Source: Synergistaceae bacterium DZ-S4
GTDB lineage: Bacteria; Synergistota; Synergistia; Synergistales; Synergistaceae
Reading direction: 5' to 3'
Length of the DNA stretch: 64,000 nt
NCBI GenBank assembly: GCA_025943965.1
Contig: JAPCWD010000007.1
Location: 59,291 to 123,290, forward strand
Positions 58,266-64,000 of this stretch are shown here, in pieces. Made by a program: the position numbers and the translations under genes. Within the stretch, counting starts at the first letter, position 1. Every line of letters begins with the position of its first letter. The notes below the pieces were generated by a model, which worked only from the letters and a program-made list of their open reading frames with translations, had not been told where the DNA came from and did no database searches.

Positions 58266-60385
58266 CGGGGATGTTCTCAGGCTTGCTCGGATGGCTGTTT
58301 GTCGGAGCGGCGATATATTCTTGGCTGACATATAAAGATTACAGTTCTTCCAGTTCTCCGCAATCAGCATTTTCAGACCCCGGAGTTGGCGGAGGACCTT
58401 GGGCGCACCCGACCAGTTCTCAGACCCCCATTCCGTTGGTGTTCGGCACGGCACGTTCAACGATGCCTGTAATTCATTACCGGCTAGAAGGAGACCAATA
58501 TCAGGACATGTGGCTTGTTTGCGCCGTGGGCGAAGATTGGAGTTCTCTTGACCCCGATTATGCGACCTCTGTCGGAACGGTCTGGCTGAACGATACGACC
58601 CTGTCTCGGTTTTCTCGATATACGGCAAATCCAGACCTTTATGATAGAGATCACGACTGGTGCAGATTTTATCCCATCGGCAGGGGTTGCAATCTTTATT
58701 GGAAATCTGAAGGAAAGCACGTTTTTCAGAAAGAGGCGAAACTTGATGTTCCTGCTGAAAGTTACAGCCTGCAAGCTACACACGATGCAGGAACAACTCC
58801 AATTAAATGCACCGTGCGACTTATCCACCAGTTCAAAGAGGGAGGTTCGACACAAGCGTTTAAGGTTACGGTTTTCTACAGCACGGAAGTTTCGGGAAGT
58901 CCAGAAATCGTGCTTTTCAATGGCTCTGTTTTTAAGACCGCAACCCAGACCGTAGAGGCGGGGAAAGATTCTGAAACAATAAATGTCGCAGGAACTCAGG
59001 AGAGCGTTTATGAGGTTAATCTGCCCTATAAAGGAACATTCAAGGTTAAGGTTGAACTGATTTCCGCATCCAACGAGGGTCAGCTTTACCTCGATTCGGT
59101 CGAACTAGAAGACACGGCGGTGCAGAGTGAAACCGTGGAATCTTATGGGACATCGCTTCTCATTATCCACGTCCGTGATGTTGACGGAACGCTTGTAAAA
59201 CCTACTGTTACAGGCATGGTCACAGGCGGACCATCCAACCCTGCCGAGGCTTTGCTCTGGTTGCTAAAGAATAAAGAGGTCAGCTTGGGGATCGGCACAG
59301 ACTATATTGATGAGGTTAGTTTTACCGAAGCGGGAGCAAAATGCGATGAATATAATTACGCGTTTAACCGCGCTTACTGCGCCGTGTCGAATTTTGAAAC
59401 TGTGATCCACGATATGTGCAAGTCTGGGAGGTTGCTCCTTGGGGAATACGGCGGGAAACTGGCTTGCGTATTTGACGATGAAATTCCCGCTCTGAATACC
59501 CGTGTCGTGGACATGATGACGATGGCTGACAACGCCAATTATGGCGACACTTCGATGAGTAACATTCCGAACCGTTTTGTGATCAAGTACGTTGACAGCG
59601 CCGTTGAGTCTACTGCACAGGATATTGTGTTGGAGGATGTTGTCCTTCAGCAAAAGGCGGGGGTTGTAAACGAAAAGACAATCGACCTCTACGGGATAAC
59701 GACACAAGCAAAAGCATGGGAACTCGGTTGGTATCATGCGTTGTGGGCGCAAGCCTCAAAATGGCTTGAATTTGACATGAAGCCGATCCTTTGGGACTTG
59801 TCGCCGAGTTCTGTCATCACGACCGTAAGCACGGAAGACCCGTACTTGAATAATCGGGAATGGATGCTTGTCGGGTTTGACGAAACTGAGCCGAACAGGT
59901 ACAGGGCAAAGGCAATTGAGTATAAGCGGTTGGCGTTCCATCCTGAAGGATACGTGGAAGAACTGCCGAATGTCTACATCGAGGACTATGTGCCGACTGG
60001 AACGCCAAATAGCCCGAACGTACCGTCTGGTACAGTGGCGATTTCAATCGCTTCGATTCAACCGCTTCCAAGCATGGAGTCACGTGTTACGCTCCAACTT
60101 GCGGGAGTGCCGACAAATGCTGATTTTGTGAAAGTTTACCGCAGTTTTGACGGCAGTTCTTACTCACTTTTGACTGAACTGACTGCTACAGGCGGGACTC
60201 AATATTGCATCTACAATGAAAGCCAATCATGGACTTTCGTCTGGTATAAGGCAACGATCCGTTCGTCAAAGGGCGAGACCTCGCTGATCGGTGCTCCCTC
60301 GGCACAGGCGTACATCACAGGAGCGGAAGATAGATTTCCGGGATACGGCTTAGGCGCATACGGCAGACAACCTTACGGTTACTAA
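58256..60385 (+). CDS. Tail tip attachment protein (gpJ-like)
   Basis: 709 aa from TTG 58256. N-terminal hydrophobic segment (residues 4-24), then SSQTPIPLVFGTARSTMPVI and the phage-tail-tip domains (AEALLWLLKNKEVSLGIG, FETVIHDMCKSGRLLLGEYGGKL, FVIKYVDSAVESTAQDI). A fibronectin-III-like domain at about 600-685 precedes a Gly/Tyr-rich end (GYGLGAYGRQPYGY). Central tail hub and fibre attachment. Confidence 0.8.
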   Translation: MAIAGMFSGLLGWLFVGAAIYSWLTYKDYSSSSSPQSAFSDPGVGGGPWAHPTSSQTPIPLVFGTARSTMPVIHYRLEGDQYQDMWLVCAVGEDWSSLDPDYATSVGTVWLNDTTLSRFSRYTANPDLYDRDHDWCRFYPIGRGCNLYWKSEGKHVFQKEAKLDVPAESYSLQATHDAGTTPIKCTVRLIHQFKEGGSTQAFKVTVFYSTEVSGSPEIVLFNGSVFKTATQTVEAGKDSETINVAGTQESVYEVNLPYKGTFKVKVELISASNEGQLYLDSVELEDTAVQSETVESYGTSLLIIHVRDVDGTLVKPTVTGMVTGGPSNPAEALLWLLKNKEVSLGIGTDYIDEVSFTEAGAKCDEYNYAFNRAYCAVSNFETVIHDMCKSGRLLLGEYGGKLACVFDDEIPALNTRVVDMMTMADNANYGDTSMSNIPNRFVIKYVDSAVESTAQDIVLEDVVLQQKAGVVNEKTIDLYGITTQAKAWELGWYHALWAQASKWLEFDMKPILWDLSPSSVITTVSTEDPYLNNREWMLVGFDETEPNRYRAKAIEYKRLAFHPEGYVEELPNVYIEDYVPTGTPNSPNVPSGTVAISIASIQPLPSMESRVTLQLAGVPTNADFVKVYRSFDGSSYSLLTELTATGGTQYCIYNESQSWTFVWYKATIRSSKGETSLIGAPSAQAYITGAEDRFPGYGLGAYGRQPYGY

Positions 60386-60400
60386 GGGGGGACAGATGAC

Positions 60401-60937
60401 ATGAGCATTTATATATGCGGTGCTTGTAATTGCGGAAAGGCTGAAATCGCCAAACGGTTAAGAGAGGATTATCCGAACCTTGAAGTTATCCTCGATCCGT
60501 CTGAAACGGTATTCAATTCCATTTTTGGGGTTGGGCTTGACAGGGTGTTTCGGGGCAGAAAATGGGAATCAAAACCTGACGAGGCGATACAGGGCATTAA
60601 GGAATACCTTGATGTGTTTGACAGGGAGGACATCATCTGCAACGAAAGCCCACTCCTGTTTTTATCACACATCCTGTATTTCGGGGTGTTGAGCGTATTC
60701 CGTGATGAGGTCAGGGCAGAAATAATTACACGTTGTTTTTCCCAGTTACGGAACGGACACCATTTTATTATCAGAAGATGGGCAGAGAACGGCAACTTTG
60801 GACAGGCAAGCATTCAGATTCAGCGGGACATCGGAGCAGGTAGAAAGAACATTTATGTCATTCCGTCCGCTGACAATTATGAAAACACAGTGGCACAGGG
60901 ATACGAATTTATTAAGGCAAAACTGGAGGTGGAATAA
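60401..60937 (+). CDS. P-loop-like protein inside the tail module
   Basis: 178 aa; GGGGGGA upstream of ATG. N-terminal beta strand IYICGACNCGKAEIAKRL is a Walker-A-like loop (G-x4-GK) but with Ala in place of the usual Ser/Thr. EVILDPSETVF and DIICNESPLLFLSHILYF then look like the core of NMP-kinase/NadR-type folds. A nucleotide-binding protein of this kind is unexpected between tail tip and fibre genes. It could be cargo, or it could act on nucleotides in infected cells; nothing more can be said. Confidence 0.5.
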   Translation: MSIYICGACNCGKAEIAKRLREDYPNLEVILDPSETVFNSIFGVGLDRVFRGRKWESKPDEAIQGIKEYLDVFDREDIICNESPLLFLSHILYFGVLSVFRDEVRAEIITRCFSQLRNGHHFIIRRWAENGNFGQASIQIQRDIGAGRKNIYVIPSADNYENTVAQGYEFIKAKLEVE

Positions 60938-61995
60938 TGGCACTTTCAACGACGACAAATTATAGTTTACGAAAGCACGATGCAGGCGACCTTAATTGGG
61001 ACACAGATATGAACTGGAACATGACAGAAATCGACAAAAAGCTGAAACTTCTGTTTGCCAACTTTTTAACCTGTTCAACAGCAGCGGGAACAGCAGCAAA
61101 GGTAGTATCTTTTGCAAATTTTGTGCTTGAAGCAGGGTGCTTGATAGCGGTCAAGTTTACCAACGGCAATTCTGCAAGTGCGCCGACCTTGAATGTGAAC
61201 AGTACAGGAGCGAAGGCGATACAGTATAACGGAGCAGCGATCCCGACTAATGCCATTGTTGCAAACGGAGTATATCTGCTCGCTTATGACGGCACAAACT
61301 GGGCTTTGCTGAATCCTGGTGCCGTTTCCGATGCGATAACCGAAGACGAGACAGGGCTCGCCCCTTCTCAGCGTGCGGTATTTGATGCGCTGGCACTGAA
61401 GATAGATTCATCAGATGTTGCAGTAACGGCGGCGGCGAATAAGATTCCGAAGGCTGATGCGTTAGGCAAGATTGACCCTGATTATCTGCCTGATGCTCGG
61501 ATTACATTCGCCACAACAAGCACCAACGATGCGACCAGTCCAACGGCGGCTCCGCTGAAAACGGCTGGTGGGCTTGCGGTAGCAAAGAGTGCTTGGTTCG
61601 GCGGCCCTCTGCAAATGGTTGGGCTAGGTACAACTGCCAGCCGATGGATTGGGGGGATCCCAGCCTCAACCACGGCTGCCGTTACAATACTGTCTCGGAC
61701 TACGACTAATGCGGCACGTCCAGCGATATTGACAATTTATACATCAAAAGGCCTAGGGAGTAGTGCCTGCGGAGTAGCGAAATATATTATTTACCCCAGC
61801 CTCACGTCTGTTATAGCCGCTCAATGGGGAGCAAGCGGGTCGGCTGGTGGGTATGAGTCTGTCGTGTTGTCGGTTGATGGGAATAATTTACAAGCCACAA
61901 AAGCGGATTCTGCGGTAGGGTGTTGCTTAGAATTAGAAACCCTTAATAACGCGAAGCCGTGGGTCTCGCCCAGCGCAGAATATTTCTCAGTTTAG
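60937..61995 (+). CDS. Tail fibre protein
   Basis: 352 aa. N-terminal TTTNYSLRKHDAGDLNWDTD and MTEIDKKLK are the typical anchor, then Ala/Thr/Val-rich low-complexity beta repeats (NKIPKADALGKIDPDYLPDA) and a C-terminal receptor-binding part. GGAGGTGG precedes ATG; start overlaps the previous stop by one base. Confidence 0.75.
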   Translation: MALSTTTNYSLRKHDAGDLNWDTDMNWNMTEIDKKLKLLFANFLTCSTAAGTAAKVVSFANFVLEAGCLIAVKFTNGNSASAPTLNVNSTGAKAIQYNGAAIPTNAIVANGVYLLAYDGTNWALLNPGAVSDAITEDETGLAPSQRAVFDALALKIDSSDVAVTAAANKIPKADALGKIDPDYLPDARITFATTSTNDATSPTAAPLKTAGGLAVAKSAWFGGPLQMVGLGTTASRWIGGIPASTTAAVTILSRTTTNAARPAILTIYTSKGLGSSACGVAKYIIYPSLTSVIAAQWGASGSAGGYESVVLSVDGNNLQATKADSAVGCCLELETLNNAKPWVSPSAEYFSV

Positions 61996-62006
61996 GAGGA
62001 ATAAAA

Positions 62007-62228
62007 ATGACCGTATCTGAAAACCTCGCAATACTCGAATCTCTTCATCAGGACATGGCACAGGCAATCATTGCCATGCGTGACATGGTGAAATATGGCA
62101 ATGATTTTACCGAGACGGTGCAGACGCAGAAGTACGCCGAAATCATGCGCATGGTTGGCGATGCACAACTCAAAAGCGACACACTGGAAGACTTTCGTCA
62201 GTACGGAACGTTGGAGCCGGGACAGTAG
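62007..62228 (+). CDS. Small helical protein after the tail fibre (73 aa)
   Basis: ATG 62007 with AGGAGG upstream. Amphipathic helices (NLAILESLHQDMAQAIIAMR, KYAEIMRMVGDAQLKSDTL). Could be a tail-fibre chaperone by position; no family known. Confidence 0.5.
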   Translation: MTVSENLAILESLHQDMAQAIIAMRDMVKYGNDFTETVQTQKYAEIMRMVGDAQLKSDTLEDFRQYGTLEPGQ

Positions 62229-62251
62229 TAATATTGCCTAAAACTCACAGT

Positions 62252-62282
62252 AAAGCAGCCGTTTACGAGGCTGCTTTTTTTA
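62252..62282 (+). terminator. Terminator after the tail module
   Basis: AAAGCAGCC (62252-62260), 8-nt loop, GGCTGCTTT (62269-62277), run of T. Ends the tail transcript before lysis genes. Confidence 0.8.
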
Positions 62283-62329
62283 TTCCCTGGAATAAACAAG
62301 TGAATTTTTATGAAAGAAGTTGATGCAAA

Positions 62330-62923
62330 ATGAAGATCCTTATCGATCCCGGACATGGTATTCCACATGCCGGGGCAAAAGGGCGCATATTAGGAATTGA
62401 AGAACGAATTACCACCCTCCGTGTAGGCCATGTATTAAAGAGCTGGCTGGAAGCTCATGGACATACGGCATACCTTACCAGGACAACCGACCAGTGCATT
62501 ATCAAATCTGATCGGTCATCAGACTTAAGAGCAAGGGGAGTTATGGCAGGCCGTTTGCAGGTTCACTTGATGCTGTCGATCCATTGCAATTCAGTCGCTG
62601 ATTCGAGGGCAAACGGCTGTGAGTGTTTTACTCTGCCTGGGCAGGATGCTTCTGACCTGTTGGCAGATGAACTTCTGAGGAGCTATCGAACTTCATTTTC
62701 CCAGATAAGACTGCGGGCGGATCTCCGTGACGGAGACCTGGACAAAGAGGCGGATCTTCTAGTCTTAAAAGCAGCTCCTCCAAGGTTGCCCAAAGTATTG
62801 TTTGAACTTGCCTTCTTAAGTAACCAACAGGAAGAAGCGTGGCTTGGTGACCCGGCTAATTATCCTGGCATTGCAGCAGCTTTGGGCAGAGGGATCGAAA
62901 ACTGGGGTGGAATCACACGGTAA
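62330..62923 (+). CDS. N-acetylmuramoyl-L-alanine amidase endolysin (Amidase_3)
   Basis: 197 aa. IDPGHGIPHAGAKG (zinc His and the following Glu-like turn), LSIHCNSVAD (second His) and KVLFELAFLSN (catalytic Glu in FELAFLSN) are the Amidase_3 residues. Cuts peptidoglycan at host lysis. Weak ribosome site, no signal peptide, so it needs the holin encoded next. Confidence 0.92.
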   Translation: MKILIDPGHGIPHAGAKGRILGIEERITTLRVGHVLKSWLEAHGHTAYLTRTTDQCIIKSDRSSDLRARGVMAGRLQVHLMLSIHCNSVADSRANGCECFTLPGQDASDLLADELLRSYRTSFSQIRLRADLRDGDLDKEADLLVLKAAPPRLPKVLFELAFLSNQQEEAWLGDPANYPGIAAALGRGIENWGGITR

Positions 62924-62931
62924 GGGGGTAA

Positions 62932-63372
62932 ATGATGAGCCAGAGTGAATGGAACAGCGCATGGGAGTCATTACAGAAGATATTGATCATTTACGTGCCA
63001 TATATGATCGCTTCATTAATTATCTCTGTATGCGGTTATATCGAAAGGCACTGGAAGAAGGAGCCGTTTTCATTGGCTAAGTTGATTACAGGATTAGTGA
63101 GTGATCTGGTATATGGCATGACCCTGGTATTGGGTGCGCTCTGGCTCAGCAGAAATAACCATATTTGCGCCATGTTTGTGCTGTTCGTAGGTCTGGCAAG
63201 AGGCAGGAAATGGGCCGATGACTTGATAGACAAGATCCTGTGGCAGCGGTATGGACAGGGCGGATATTACAGCGGATACGGCAATTACGGTCCACAGAAT
63301 CAAAACTATGGAGATGATCTAAACGATGGAAATAAAAATAACGAAAGTCACGAGCTGGATTCGAGAGAATAA
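62932..63372 (+). CDS. Holin-like membrane protein
   Basis: About 146 aa. Two or three membrane segments (about 18-36, 53-70 and 75-92) and a hydrophilic Gly/Tyr/Asn-rich C-terminus (GQGGYYSGYGNYG). Directly after the amidase and before the spanin-like pair, the position of a holin. Start ATG 62932 or 62935. Confidence 0.65.
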   Translation: MMSQSEWNSAWESLQKILIIYVPYMIASLIISVCGYIERHWKKEPFSLAKLITGLVSDLVYGMTLVLGALWLSRNNHICAMFVLFVGLARGRKWADDLIDKILWQRYGQGGYYSGYGNYGPQNQNYGDDLNDGNKNNESHELDSRE

Positions 63373-63706
63373 ATGGATACTGCTGATGCTGATCGCAGCA
63401 TTGCTGGCAGGTATCGCATTATTCTTCATCACATATAGACCGATAAGCCCTCAACATGCAGCCCAGTTTCCTCAAGCTGCAATATCTGCAGACATCTCCG
63501 CAGCGCGAATAGAGGATCTTATTCAAGATATAAACCGTGCACGATCTCAGGAAGAGGAGGTGGTTTTGAGTGCTAAAAAGAAAGCTGTTAAAGCTATTGC
63601 TGATCTTAATAATGATGCTGTTGCCGCTGCATGGAATGCCCGCATCGGCGAATACAGGGAGTCCAGGCAAAATCAAAATGGCAGCGCCGGGAACGATAGT
63701 AACTGA
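63326..63706 (+). CDS. Inner-membrane spanin-like protein (Rz-like)
   Basis: 126 aa. One N-terminal span (about 17-36, ILLMLIAALLAGIALFF) and a periplasmic coiled-coil part (ARIEDLIQDINRARSQEEEV) that fits the i-spanin class joining inner and outer membranes in lysis. Overlaps the holin end. The second spanin-like gene starts inside it in another frame, the Rz/Rz1 layout. Confidence 0.6.
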   Translation: MEIKITKVTSWIRENKWILLMLIAALLAGIALFFITYRPISPQHAAQFPQAAISADISAARIEDLIQDINRARSQEEEVVLSAKKKAVKAIADLNNDAVAAAWNARIGEYRESRQNQNGSAGNDSN

Positions 63707-63986
63707 AAGTGCTTATATAGTGCCTCTTAAGGACGGCCGAGACACACTGGAGCTTATAGACACCCAATCCGCTGAAGTTAAGGCCTTACAGAGCATCGTG
63801 GCGTCAAAAGATATTCAAATCGACAAGCTGATATCAGCTTTTGAGGATCTTAACAGAAATCGGCTTCAGGAACGTAAGCGTAAAATATCCCGGACCTGGA
63901 TAACGTCCAGAGATCCGGGATATTATTTTTTTGCACTAAAGACAAACAGTTGGACTGAGCCTCGAAAGTTTACTGTGCAGAGTTAA
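63570..63986 (+). CDS. Secreted protein overlapping the i-spanin (possible Rz1-like partner)
   Basis: 138 aa from GTG 63570, with GAGGAGGTGG 6-7 bp upstream, in the +1 frame relative to the spanin gene. Signal peptide about 1-28 (cleavage near MPASANTG). Unlike Rz1 there is no Cys lipobox, and no Cys anywhere, so it cannot be an outer-membrane lipoprotein by the usual route. The strong ribosome site argues that it is real. Its last codons coincide with a terminator hairpin (63884-63932). Confidence 0.5.
   Translation: MLKRKLLKLLLILIMMLLPLHGMPASANTGSPGKIKMAAPGTIVTESAYIVPLKDGRDTLELIDTQSAEVKALQSIVASKDIQIDKLISAFEDLNRNRLQERKRKISRTWITSRDPGYYFFALKTNSWTEPRKFTVQS
63884..63932 (+). terminator. Terminator inside the 3' end of the last lysis gene
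   Basis: AATATCCCGGA (63884-63894) pairs with TCCGGGATATT (63914-63924), an inner CTGGA/TCCAG stem extends it, and ATTTTTTT follows. It lies within the coding frame of the gene ending at 63986. Confidence 0.75.
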
Positions 63987-64000
63987 TATCGTTTTGTTTC

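Overview
The window looks like a chromosomal segment of an anaerobic, amino-acid- and purine-using diderm bacterium carrying a prophage. The gene content, codon style and the combination of a 5-oxoproline operon with a ygfK/ygeW/ygeY/Se-type xanthine dehydrogenase cluster recall Synergistota. That placement is inference; the window has no rRNA or other marker to prove it.

Host part (1 to about 26.5 kb). The window opens inside the 3' end of pgi. A plus-strand operon (727-6229) follows: a small membrane peptide, a sodium/solute symporter, an NtrB-type sensor kinase, a sigma-54-dependent response regulator and a divergent sigma-54 factor, the last four with overlapping ends. Right behind it, a canonical -24/-12 promoter with upstream palindromes precedes an Nramp-fold transporter, pxpB, pxpC, pxpA and a DUF1445/D-glutamate cyclase-type gene. 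The sigma-54 machinery therefore sits beside its probable target, a 5-oxoproline (and possibly D-glutamate) uptake and hydrolysis operon. Next come ygeY, ygeW and a conserved uncharacterised gene on the minus strand, divergent from ygfK and a selenium-type molybdenum hydroxylase. A REP/MITE-like repeat island separates the two divergent promoters. Downstream is a tandemly duplicated two-gene unit for secreted proteins, one of which ends in a poly-glycine tail, then a prolyl-iminopeptidase-like hydrolase and a membrane diguanylate cyclase.

Prophage (about 26.8 kb to beyond the right end). Leftward genes (26.9-31.6 kb) look like lysogenic cargo: a nucleotidyltransferase-like/helical pair, a DUF4236 protein, a zinc-ribbon membrane protein and small proteins. 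The immunity region (31.6-32.7 kb) has a CI-type S24 repressor that appears to be made from a leaderless mRNA, three matching 15-bp operators and a Cro-like gene. Early rightward genes include a Rha antirepressor, many tightly packed small ORFs, a MazZ-like nucleotide hydrolase, a replication initiator and a DnaC-type loader. An AT-rich cargo pair (39.1-40.5 kb) lies between terminators. A DNA methyltransferase and a catalytic-domain-only tyrosine recombinase come before the late genes.

The late module is lambda-like and all on plus: Nu1/GpA terminase, gpW-like protein, portal, protease-capsid fusion, DUF2190 decoration protein, head-tail connectors, tail tube, tail chaperone with a -1 frameshift site (A AAA AAC), tape measure, gpL/gpK/gpJ-like tip proteins, a P-loop-like protein, tail fibre, amidase endolysin, holin-like and two overlapping spanin-like genes. 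Its right end, attR and any integration integrase lie outside the window or were not recognised.
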